In this document: positions 38,999 to 48,603 of the stretch, piece by piece | Position numbering within the stretch: the stretch's first letter is position 1 | Layout: each line of letters opens with the position of its first letter | Origin: Cyanophora paradoxa | Taxonomy: Eukaryota; Glaucocystophyceae; Cyanophorales; Cyanophoraceae | Reading direction: 5' to 3' | Assembly (NCBI GenBank): GCA_004431415.1 | Contig: QPMI01000675.1 | Span: forward strand, 1-64,000 | Length of the DNA stretch: 64,000 nucleotides | The notes under the pieces: model-generated | Told to the model about the DNA's origin: nothing | Database searches by the model: none | What the model saw: only the letters and a program-made list of their open reading frames with translations | Translations under genes and position numbers: made by a program

Positions 38999-40433
38999 CT
39001 ACTCGGCCTTGCGGATGCGCTGCTTGGCCTCTTTGCTGGAGGCGGAGCGCCCGCCGGCGGTGGACTTGCCGCCCCGGTAGGTCTGCCTGTGGAAGCGGAT
39101 GAAGAGGAGGAGGAAGGAGAAGTTGAGGAAGGCGGAGAGGCCGAGGCCGCGGGCCCCCGCGCACTGCGGCTCGTACTTGAAGGCGTCCACCTGCGCGGGC
39201 CCTCTTCAGTTGAGCGATCCGCATCTCGGCGGAGACGAAGCGAAAGCGGACCACGCCGTCGAGGAAGGCGGTGAAGGGGAGCAGGCTCCGCGGGACGGCG
39301 GAGGCGTCGAAGCGGGCGGCAGGAGCGTGGTGCATGAAGAAGGGGATGAGGAGGAGGAAGGAGGAGACAAACTGGATGATCTGCCCCTGCGTGATGGCCT
39401 GCGGCAACGGGTTCAGAGCCTGCTCCGAAAGAACGGAAGAGAAAGGAGAGAGGGGGCACCTTCTTGAGCGGGCCCGGGACACGGATCTGGAGAGCGGAGA
39501 CCATGTAGTACAGGTACATCCAGACGTGGATGAAGGTGTTGAAGATCATGCCTTGGCTGGTGCCGGAGCTCAGGCATGGCGGACGACGGATTGCTGGGGA
39601 GGGGACGGCCGCCTACGCGGGCACCTCGAGAAGATTATGCCGGACTCGAGCCAGCTCCATACCATGAGAATGACGGACGAGTGGTGGAAGACGTGGAGGA
39701 AGTTGAGCGGCTTCTTCTTAAGGACCATGATGACCGTGTCGAAGAGCTCGTAGAACCTGCCGCTTGTGAGGCCGGCGCGGCGGCGATGGCCGGCAAGACG
39801 CACTTGGAGAGGTAGTAGATGTAGATCCAGTAGAAAATGGGTCCGCGGCCCGCTTCGCTGCCGATGGGCTCGCAGAAGATCGCCGAGACCGAGTTTGCCT
39901 GCGAGTGTGGCGGGGAGGCTCAGCGCCAGCGCGCGCGCGCGAAGCTAGGCCGTAAATATACCGCGCGGGAGGCGCACCTTCGTCGCGCGCTGCACCATCT
40001 CGTACGCCAAGCCCACGAACATGGCCAAACTCCACAAGCAGAGGACCAAGTTGTGCAGAGCGGTGCAGTAGACGAGCCCGAACCTGCGCAAAGCGTCGGA
40101 AACCTTAGCTATAGCGCCGCGAGGGAGCCACAGCCGCGTGGGAGGCGCTGAGAGCGCCGCGAAAGCGCACCCCGTCTTCCGCGTCTTCATCAGGAACTGC
40201 AGGCCGAAGATGGTGACGAAGTACGCAGCCCATGTGAACGGGATGAGGTGCGGGTGCGCCAGCGGCAGGCTAGAGCTCCAGCGGAAGCCGTCGTAGTCGA
40301 CTTTGCCGTCTGCTAACTCGCGCCATGCGCCGAGGCTCGCCTTCGCGTTCTCCCAGCCGCGCTGGAGGTCGAACGATGACACCTGCAGCCGCTGCAGGCC
40401 CTCCTGGATGCTCGCTTCGACGAGGCCCGGCAT
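38999..40433 (-). CDS. ELO-family very-long-chain fatty acid elongase (3-ketoacyl-CoA synthase)
   Basis: Condenses malonyl-CoA with an acyl-CoA in the ER, the first step of fatty-acid elongation. Exons in order: MPGLVEASIQEGL ... PFTWAAYFVTIFGLQFLMKT (40.43-40.17 kb), ALHNLVLCLWSLAMFVGLAY (40.06 kb), GPIFYWIYIYYLSK (39.85 kb), RFYELFDTVIMVLKKKPLNF then LHVFHHSSVILMVWSWLE (39.76-39.63 kb), MIFNTFIHVWMYLYYMVSAL (39.54 kb), QGQIIQFVSSFLLLIPFFMH (39.39 kb), and a C terminus with KEAKQRIRKAE, stop TAG at 38,999-39,001. The HxxHH box (HVFHH) and several hydrophobic spans are the family hallmarks, and the spliced length is about the usual 280-300 residues. The lysine-rich tail could be an ER-retention signal. 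The KKKPLNFLHVFHH neighbourhood resembles the group that elongates polyunsaturated chains; substrate cannot be decided from sequence. Confidence 0.9.
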
Positions 40434-41265
40434 CTTTCGTGCGCGGCCAACGGGTACGCGTCCGGATCAAATTCAAAGCGCGAGGTCATCCGGGAGCTTG
40501 CGCACGTCCCGTTGCAGTTGAGCTATCCTCTTGACATGGAGATCGACGGGCACGCTGTCGGCAGCGTGAAGCACGCGACGCGCCAGCGGCTCCGAGCGAC
40601 CGGCTGCAGGTCATGGCGCCCTGTGTAAACCATTCGCCGTCAATAATAACGCGCCATCGCAGCATCGTCGGCGACGCGAACGTGATTGAGGGAACCGGAA
40701 ACCGAGGTGCGCGTTCTTCGATTCGAATTCCCGGCCCGCTGCGGCCGCGGCTCGCGTGATCGGCAAGGGCAGTCATCGGAGATCGCAATGTCGTCGTCGG
40801 CACGGCGAACAGCAGTGCGCGGCGCATCTCCCGTGCTTCGCCTACTCCCTGAGCCCGCGCATCCGAATTTCGAAGCGCTCGGCTGCGTGCGCCGCTGAAC
40901 TCATCGCGTTCCGCGCACCCGTTGCAGTCGTAGGCTCTCACTGCATCATCGACGGCTGCGGGAATTGTGCGTACGGCGTCGGTAATTCGTTGCGTGCCCC
41001 GCGACCCTGGGATCCGCGCGCCTGGATCACCTCAAGAGCTCACGGCCGGGGCAGGATCGTCGGGGGCGCGGCCAACTTGCTGTACGCGCCTGGGCGGCGC
41101 CCTCTGTCGCCGGAGGGCGGCTGGACGCCGCGGCCGCCGGCGCCGGCCTCACGCCGTGGGCCGCAACCACCCTCGCCCAGGCCTAGGGCCGGCGCCGGCA
41201 ACGGCGCTGGAGTGGATGCGCGGGGCACGGCTCAGCCGCCTCCAGCGAACTCGGCTTTCGCGCCT
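40434..41265. other. Divergent region upstream of elongase and RING gene
   Basis: No supported exon was found. It probably contains both promoters and perhaps a 5' exon of the RING gene. GAATTC/TTCGAA words occur at about 40,722-40,731. Confidence 0.35.
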
Positions 41266-41749
41266 ATGGCTGGCGCGAGCAGCTCGAATTCCAGCTCGTC
41301 GGAGGAGAGGTCAGCGGGCGAGGAGCCGAGTGCCAGTCCCGCCGCGCCGGCCAGGCGCCGGAGCCCCCGCGCGGCGTCCTCCTCGCCGCCGCGCCTCGCC
41401 TCTCCGCCCCGCACTTCCGCCCGCCCGCCTCGCGACCATTCGACTCACGCGCACGCGCCCCGCTGCGCCATCTGCCTGGACGCCGAGCCCGAGGCGTGCC
41501 CTCGCCGCATGCCCGGCGGCCGCGGCTCTGCGCGCACTCTCCGCTCATTTCGAGCTCGCGCGTCTGCAGGTCGCCCTGCTCCCCTGCGGGCACGCGCGCT
41601 TCTGCAGGGGCTGCGCCACCCGCGCCCTCGGGCCGGCCCCCTTCTGGCGCGACCCGCTCCGCCCGCCCCGGGTCCCCGCGGCCGGGGCGGAGCCCGCCTG
41701 CCCCATCTGCTCCCGCGCTGTGACCGTAGCCGTCCGGATCTACCTGTGA
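41266..41749 (+). CDS. Small RING-finger protein (probable E3 ubiquitin ligase)
   Basis: The ATG at 41,266 starts MAGASSSNSSSSEERSAG, a Ser/Pro/Arg-rich disordered stretch, followed by a C3HC4-type RING: CAICLDAE (41,465), then, across the intron at 41,494-41,569, VALLPCGHARFCRGCATRAL and a late CPICSRAV (41,700), with TGA at 41,747-41,749. The C-x2-C, C-x-H-x2-C-x2-C and C-x2-C spacing is that of a RING-HC domain of the kind that recruits E2 ubiquitin-conjugating enzymes, here near the C terminus. The loop between the second and last cysteine pairs is long and Pro-rich. The start is uncertain because the reading frame is open further upstream. Confidence 0.75.
41494..41569 (+). other. GC-AG intron in the RING domain (76 nt)
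   Basis: The donor GCGTGCCC follows CCCGAG and the acceptor is TCTGCAG before GTCGCCCTG. Phase-0 joining gives CAICLDAEPE|VALLPCGHARFC. The GT two bases later would throw the second half of the RING out of frame. Confidence 0.8.
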
Positions 41750-41903
41750 CGAAGCAGCCAGCGAAGATTCATACAGCGTCTCCGGATGCGCCCGCGGGCG
41801 GGAGGCAGCGGGGCAGACGCGGTGGATCGAAAAGGAATAGCGCGCTTGAATGCAATGCAGAAGGAGATGGATGCGGGGTACATAGGGGGGTGATGCGCAG
41901 GGG

Positions 41904-44643
41904 CTAGGAGAGGGGCGGGAGCGGGGGCACGACGGCCCCCGCGCGGAGGACCTCGAGCGAGTCGGCGCAGCGGCGCTCCGCCGCCGCCAGCGTCGCCTCC
42001 ACCGCCTGCGCCGCGCTGAGCGGCCGCCCCCTCCGAAGGGGAGGCGAGCGAGGGCGAGGCGGGGGGCACCTCCTTGTGGCGGGCGAGCTCGTCGACGAGG
42101 GAGAGGACGCTCTCCGTCAGCTGCTCCCGCTCCGCCGCGAGCCGCAGCGCCGCCTCCTCCTTCCTGCGCCCCGCCCCCGCCGTCAGAGGCTGGAGGCGGG
42201 GCCGGCGGGGCCGGCGGGGGCGGGGGCGGGGTGGGGCGCACTGGGCGACGAGGTCGGAGACGAGCTTCTCGGAGGCGGCGAGGCGGGCGGCGCCGTCGCT
42301 CCGGTCCCGCGTCGCCCGCTCCTCTACCGCCTGCGCCTCCTCCTGCGCCCGCCGCACCTCCTCCCCCGCCCGCTCCTTGTCCGCCCGGTACCGCTCCTCC
42401 GCCTTGCGCGCGAGCTTCTCCTGCGAGTCGAGCGCCTCCCGCCGCTCCGCCATCTGCTCCTCCAGCACCGCCAGCCGCTCCCGCGCCTCGTGCAGCTCCT
42501 CGTGCGCCCTCCTCAGCCGCGCCCCGAACGACTCCCCCAGCCGCCGCAGCGCCGGCTGCCCCGCCGCGGCGTCAGCGACCCCGCCCGACCGCCCCGCGCC
42601 CCGCGGCGCGGCGCCGCGCCCGCTCGCCTTGATCACTGTCTTCATGTCCGCCGAGACGAGGTCGGCCGGCGTGTTGCCCGCCGCGTTCAGGTTCAGCTGC
42701 GCGGCGGTCAGGCGCGGGGGCGCGCGCTCGCCGCTGCCCCGGGGTACCCGGATGTCGAAGTCGACGCCGTCGGCGAACTTGGCGCCGCGGGGCAGGATCT
42801 TGACGCGCTCGCCGGCGGCCCGGTAGCCCTCCAGCGCCCTGTTCACCTGCGGGCGGGGGGGTTGGCCGGGTGGGCGGGCGGGCGGGCGGGCCGGCGGGGA
42901 GGGGGGTACGGGGGCGGCACCTCCTCGAGGCGGCGGGAGACCTGGACCTCGAGGGCCCACTTGGCGCGCTCGGCGGCCTCCTTGGCGGCCCCCGCCGCCT
43001 GCAGGTCGGCGTCCAGCTTGCCCTTCTCCAGCGTCATCCGCTGCAGGTCCACCGCGATCGCCTCCTGCGCCCCCGCCCCGCCCCTCAGCCCCGCCGGCGG
43101 GGCGCGCGGGGCCGGCGGGGCGGACCTGCGCGGAGAGCTTCGCCTGCAGCTGCGTGCGCTCCTGCTGCAGCTCCGAGAGCTCCTTCTCTGCGGCCGCCGT
43201 CGGCGCCGGCCGGCGAGAGCGGCGGGGGAGGGCGGCGGGCGGGCCGGCGCACCACGGGCCTCGAGCTCGGCCTCGCGGTCCTCCTTCTTCTTGACGCACA
43301 TCTGCTTGTGGCCCTGCAGGCTCGCGATCAGATTCTTGAACTTCTCGATGTCGCTCGTCTGGTCGATCCGCTTCCGCTGCAGCTCGTACAGCGGGCTCTG
43401 CCCCCCGCCCGCCGCGTGAGCGCGGCAGGGCGGAGGCGGCGGGGAGGAGGGCGGGCGGGCGCACGGGGGTGGACTTCAGGGCGTCGAGCTCCTTGCGCAG
43501 GTTCTCCTGGTGCGCCTCCAGCTTCCGCACGTCCTCGATCACGCTCTCGTTCTTCGTCTCTGCCCGCCCCGCCCGCCCCGCCCGCTCAGCCGCCCCGCCG
43601 CCGCCGCCGGGCGGCACCCCGTCGCGCACCGAAGATGGAATCCAGCTCGGCATCCAGGTAGTCGATGTTGTCCTCGCCCGCCAGGAAGTGCTGGTACGCG
43701 CGCCCCAGGTACTCGTAGAACACCTGCGCCCGCCGTGAGCCGCCCGCAAGGCGCGCGGCGCGGGCGGGGTGCGGGCGCGCCTTCTCCGTATCCACGCCCT
43801 GATCGAAGTCGTTGGGGGCGCCGGCGCCCCCTGCCACCTCCTCGTACTGCGGTGCGGTGGGTCAGCCGGCGGCGCGGGCGGGCGGCGGCGACACAAGCGT
43901 GGGCGCACGGTGAGGAGTTCTATTAACCAGTTCAGCGACGCCAGCAGCGCCGGCCACGTGTGCGGGCTGCCGACCGCGTGCAGCGCTGTCTTGCTGATAG
44001 CGTACGGATACCTGCGTGGCGGGGGCGTGCGGGCGCTCAAATGAAGGCGCTTTGGGTGTGGCATGTCGCCGCGCATCGCGCCCGGGCGCTCCGGGGCGCC
44101 GCATACCTTAGCTTTTTGAATATGACGGGGATCTCCTCCAGGAACTTCTCGCCGAACTTCCAGTTGGGGTCAATCTGCCGCAGGAGGAACTGCAGGATGT
44201 GAAGGAAGTCCTTGCTCGCCGGCGCTGACAGGATCTTCGGGGAGATGGGGTGGTCGTAGCCGTGCTCTGCCAGGTACTTGATCAGGTTCCGAACGCAGCC
44301 ATTGAAGTACGCCTTGTCGCTGATCGGCCGCGGGTCTGCCTTCGTTGAGGAAGCTCCCTTCATGATGTTGGAGGTCCTGCGCCCGACCTGTCAGATAGCC
44401 GCGGCGGCATGCGGGACGGGCGAACCGCAGGCTCCCGATGCTGGATGGCCGGTGGCCGAAGGAGAGCGTGCGCACAACGCCGCCGTTCTGCACGCCTATC
44501 GTCATGCGCTTCTGGCTGTTGGCCGCGCCCTGCTTCGCCGCCTGCGCGTTTGCCACCAGCTTCGCCGGCCCTATGCTGGCCCGCGAGTTCAGCTGGGAAG
44601 GCGACATCGGCCCCAGCGTAGCACGCTGGTTGGCTCGTTGCAT
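41904..44643 (-). CDS. NDC80: Kinetochore protein NDC80/HEC1
   Basis: Subunit of the NDC80 complex that couples kinetochores to microtubules. A basic, Ser-rich tail (MQRANQRATLGPMSPSQLNS; KRMTIGVQNG) precedes the calponin-homology domain: DPRPISDKAYFNGCVRNLI (44.33 kb), YDHPISPKILSAPASKDFLH, QIDPNWKFGEKFLEEIPVIF (44.15 kb), then RYPYAISKTALHAVGSPHTW and ASLNWLIELLT (43.92 kb). Next come FYEYLGRAYQHFLAGEDNID (43.7 kb) and a long coiled coil (IEDVRKLEAHQENLRKELDA; LQGHKQMCVKKKEDREAELE; LGESFGARLRRAHEELHEAR), ending at TAG 41,904-41,906. Splicing of RP|YAISK across the intron near 44.1-44.0 kb rebuilds the conserved sequence. The ATG at 44,641-44,643 fits the expected tail length. It is divergent from the FOP-like gene with only 219 bases between the start codons. 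Confidence 0.93.
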
Positions 44644-44862
44644 CGCTGCTGCTCTGTCTGCGGTTCCCGGGTTTTGTTCCGTTCGAGCACAGTGTACCCC
44701 TTTGCAAAAAAAGAGGTCGCCCTCTTGCACAGCTAGCGACCCTGGAAGCGAACCGGGCAGCGCAGTGGAGCCGCTGCAGCAGGGTCGAGCACTAGAGCAG
44801 TCGACACAGCCACTCCGAAGCTTGCAGCCTCATCGGCGGGAACCGCGGACCAGCAGAGCGGG
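44644..44862. promoter_or_regulatory. Bidirectional promoter of NDC80 and FOP-like gene, with E2F-type word
   Basis: The two start codons face away from each other across 219 bases. GGCGGGAA (44,835-44,842; TTCCCGCC on the other strand) matches the E2F consensus TTSSCGC, about 20 bases before the + strand ATG. An A-tract lies at about 44,706-44,712. The promoter role is inferred from position. Confidence 0.5.
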
Positions 44863-46902
44863 ATGGCGAGCGTGGACGAGATCAAAGAGATTGTAACGCG
44901 GACATTAGAGACCAAAGGGGTTCTCGGAAAGATCAGGGTGCGCGGACGGCGCGGGTCGTCGGCAATTTGAATGGGGCAGCGGCTAGTCTGAACCGGCGGG
45001 CTTGACGAGCCTTGGCGGCATCCGTATGCGCTCTGACGGCTCTCTGCTCGTGCAGGCTGAGCTGCGCGCGAGCGTCTTCACAGCGATCGACGAGCAAGAA
45101 AAGGAGAGCGGCATCTACCTCGAGAATGCGGCCATCCAGAAGTTGCAGTCCACACCAGAGGGTGCGACAACAGAGCCAATCTTCATGTGCTCGTCTGACG
45201 ACCGCCCGCGCGCTCGCAGGGCGCCTGGCGGCGGAGCTCGTGCGGGAGTTCCTCGAGTTCTACGAGCTGGACTACACGCTCTCCGTGCTGCTGCCGGAGG
45301 CGAATCTCGTGCGCCCCGCCATCTACGCGTGCCCGCGGCGCCCTGCGCCGACCCCGCGGCAGCCGGAGCAGTATCAGGGGCGGGACGACCTGTCGCGGGA
45401 GATGGAGCTGAGGCCCGAGGGCACAAAGCGGCCCCTGCTCGTCGAGCTCATCGACCGGTACAGGAAAGGCCGGGGCGCCCCCGGCGGGCACGCGCCGCCC
45501 GTGCACTCGCCCGTCGGCCACCACGGCGAGGTGCGCCGGCCTGCAGCGTCCGCCCGCACCCCCAGCGCGCGCCTGACGCGCCGCCCAGCCGACGCACATG
45601 CCGCGGCCGTCGACGGCGCCGGTGGGGCACCACGCGCCGGGGCCGCTGGCCGGAGCAGGGGCGGGCGGGGCGGGGCTGGGGCGGAAGGCGCCGCCCAGCA
45701 ACATCCGCACGAACCAGGACGACCTGGACGGCTCGACGGACTCGATCGACGAGGCGTTGAAGGCGCACGCGCGCAAGGCCGGCGGGGGCGGCCTGGGCGG
45801 GGGCCTCGGGGGCCCGCCCCCGCCCCGGCGGGGCTTCGTGGGGGAGGAGGACCTCGACACGTCCCCCTCGTCGACCTCGGGCAACTTCGGGACGCGCAAC
45901 CGGCCAAAGCCGGCCGCCCACGACGACGGCAGCGACGAGGACCTCTCCTCGACCGTCAAGCGCGGGCCGGGCGGCGCCGGCGGCTTCGGCGGGGGCGGGA
46001 AGATGGGGGAGCCGAGCCCCGGGAGCGCGGGGAGCGCGGGGCCGTCGCCCTCGGGCCCCGGCCCGCACGCAGGCAAGCCCGGCCAGGAGAGCGTCTCGAG
46101 CTCGCTCAGCAGCCTCACCGGCCTCCCGTCCCTCGGCGCCCCCGCCGGCGCCCGCCTCGGCAACCTCCCGCCCCTCGGGCGGCCCCGCCTGCAGCCCCTC
46201 GAGACCCCCGGCGGGCCCCCCGGCAAGACCGGCGGCACCTCCAGCCGTGCGTGTACCCCCGCCCGCCCGCCCGCCGCGCCGGGGCCGACGGCGGCGCGCG
46301 CAGACGGCAACAGCGACGACGAGACTTCCCCTAAGAAGGAGCCAGAGCGCCCCCTGCCCCCGCCCCCGGCCCCCGCCGCCAAGCAGCCGACGCTCTTCAA
46401 CCCCGCCCCCGCCCCCGCCAAGAGTGCGCGCGTGCCCCCCTCGCCGCTCCCTCCCCCCTCGACGCGCCCCGCAGAGGAGCCCCCCAAGGCCTCCCACGAG
46501 GACGACGCCGAGGAGGTGTACAGGTGCGGCCGTACCCCGCCTGCCCCCCCCCCCACTTGCTGAACGCCGTACCCCCAGCGAGATCGAGGAGACGATCGAG
46601 GACGACCTGTACGTCGCCTCCGAGGAGGAGGACGCGCCCAAGCCCAGCGGGCCCAGCAAGGTGCCGTACCCCCACCCGACCGCGCCAGGTACCCCGCTCT
46701 CCTTACCCCCCGCCCAGGCCAACCAGAGCACCTCGGCGAACGAGAGCCAGAAGCTCGCCACCACGGTGCGCCGGCGCCCTCGTGCCCCCCGCGCGCTCGA
46801 AGTCACGTACCCCCGCAGCTGGAGTTCTCGACGAGCGACCGGAGCGTGGACGAGGGGGACGACGATGCGAGCGGCTACTTCGAGGCCGTCCAAAGAAAGT
46901 AG
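44863..46902 (+). CDS. CEP43: FOP/CEP43 (FGFR1OP)-like centriolar protein
   Basis: Centriole/basal-body protein with the LisH-containing TOF dimerisation domain. From the ATG at 44,863: MASVDEIKEIVTRTLETKGV-LGKIR| AELRASVFTAIDEQEKESGI (45,058), NAAIQKLQSTPE| GRLAAELVREFLEFYELDYT-LSVLLPEANL (45,220), then YQGRDDLSREMELRPEGTKR-PLLVELIDRY. This order (ETxGVLxxIRAELRAxVFxALEEQEK, then GRLxxxLVxEFLxFxxLDxTLxVxxPE) is that of human FOP. The rest is a disordered Gly/Pro/Ser-rich region with acidic patches (IEETIEDDLYVASEEEDAPK) ending in a short acidic motif (SDRSVDEGDDDASGYFEAVQ), TAG at 46,900-46,902. Its presence implies that the organism builds centrioles or flagella at some stage. It shares a promoter with NDC80. 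Confidence 0.88.
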
Positions 46903-47093
46903 GCAGAGCAGGAGCGGGTGTTGGAATACGAGAGCTGCGCGCGCGCTCACGGCTACTCGCTGCGCGCTCGCGAGGCCCGCCCCCCTTGACGAAGGCCAAC
47001 GAAGCACGCAAGCGCCTTATCTATTTTACAATTACACACAACACCGAGGTCCCTCGAGAGCGGCCTCGGGCGAGGCCTAGGCTTCTACCTGGC

Positions 47094-48334
47094 TAGGAGG
47101 GCGGGGCGGGCCTGGCGAGCTCGAAGCCGACGGCGAGGAGGCCCTCGACGACGGCGCGGGCCACGCGCGCGTACGCCTCGCGCTCCATCGGCGGCAGCTC
47201 CTCGAACGGCGCCAGCAGCGGCTCCTTCCGCGCCCGCCCGTCCAGCCTCTCCCCTTTCCTGCCCCCCGAGCCCCAAGCTCAGCGAAGCGTGGCCAGGGGC
47301 AGGGGCGGGCGGTCCGAAGCGCTGCACACCGCCAGCCGGCCGAGTACCTCGCCTGCACCCACGCCTCGTGCTGCGCGAAGGGGGAGCGCGCTCGGTTCGG
47401 TCCGATTCGGAGGGGGTGCGGCAGCAGGGGAGGGGTACCGCGTTGGAGGCGAGGGCGGGGGCGAGCTCCTGCGCCAGGGCCTTGTCCGCGGCAAAGAGCT
47501 TGCGGTCGTCGAACTTCATCGGAGTGTACCTGCGCGCGAGGCTCAGCTGAGCGAGGGCCTCGGGGCGCGGGGCGCGCGGGCCGGCGCCCACCCCTCCTTC
47601 ACGACAGGCGCCCACGCCGCCCTGCGAAGAGCGGACGTGAGCGGGCGCTCGCTTCTGGGAGAGCGGGTGCAAGGGGCTCACTTCCCGTCCGACGGCACGA
47701 GGAGCAGGTCGATGAGGTCCTGCGGATGGCGTCATACGCGCACTCGGAGCGCGCTCGAAGGGAGGGCCGACCAGCATGCGCGGGGGGCGGATCTGCCGAA
47801 GGAAGCGTTAGCTCCGATCTAGAAGCGGCACGAGGCAGCGCTCACGCTGAAACCGAGGCCGCTGATCGCGCGGAGGGTCTGCAGCAAGACGCAGCGCACG
47901 GCCTGCTTGTCCTCTTCGGGCAGGCACGCATACGAGACCTGGAGAAGATTGTCAGCACGCTCCCAAGGCCTCTGGCGCCGCGAACGCACCTCGGGCGAGC
48001 CCGCCTGCCGCCGGGTGCATCCAGACCGCGCGCGGGCCACGACCCAGCTGTCGTGGAGCGCGCTCGACAAGATGTCGATCGTATCGACAGGTAGAATCGC
48101 TGGGTCGCGCCCCCTGTGGGCGATCGTCTTGCCCCCGCGGTAGCCGCCGCCGCCGCCGAAGATCGACTGTGTGACGGCCCACGCGACCGCGCCAACCGCG
48201 ACGACGCCGACGCCTGCGACTACGGGGAGCGGGAGCGGGATCGCCTTCAGCAGGCCGACGAGCGGGTTCTCGCCGGCGCTCTCCTGCCGCTTGCTGCTGC
48301 TCGCCTCGACCTGCTGCGGCGCGTTTCGCGACAT
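47094..48334 (-). CDS. Single-span membrane protein with RyR domain
   Basis: The ATG at 48,332-48,334 starts MSRNAPQQVEASSSKRQESA, followed by one hydrophobic span (PLPLPVVAGVGVVAVGAVAW, about 48,240-48,170) and a Gly-rich hinge. Downstream exons read ILPVDTIDILSSALHDSWVV (48.08 kb), YACLPEEDKQAVRCVLLQTL (47.93 kb) and, across introns, DLIDLLLVPSDGK|YTPMKF-DDRKLFAADKALAQELAP, ASNA|HEAWVQARYSAGW and PLLAPFEELPPMEREAYARV, ending at TAG 47,094-47,096. YTPxxxD...LA..A|HEAWxxARxxxGW...PFEELPxxER is the RyR domain, the short repeat found in ryanodine receptors and in stand-alone form in bacteria and protists. The earlier VDTI...LHDSWVVAR may be a second, partial RyR unit. There is no channel pore here, and the function is unknown. 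Confidence 0.7.
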
Positions 48335-48603
48335 GCTGGGCGAAGCTCAAGTTTCCTTAGCTAAAGCGTATGTACGTGGGCCGGGTATTGTGGCACTGGG
48401 GAGGGTACAGAAGCTCTCACCCCTCATCGCCAAGCCGGCGCCCAGGGGCCAGGACACCTTTGCAAAGTCGTCCGAGCTTCCGAACCCGACCAGCGCGCAT
48501 TCGCGACGGGAGCTCGTGGCATTGCCGAAGCGCTCGGCACCTATAGCTAGCGGCGAGCGCGCACAGGCGCAGCAGCTCTAGTACACTTCAGAGCGTCTAG
48601 TAC
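48335..48603. promoter_or_regulatory. Probable divergent promoter, RyR gene / unknown + gene
   Basis: A gap of 269 bases lies between two head-to-head starts. No specific element is recognised. Confidence 0.35.
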
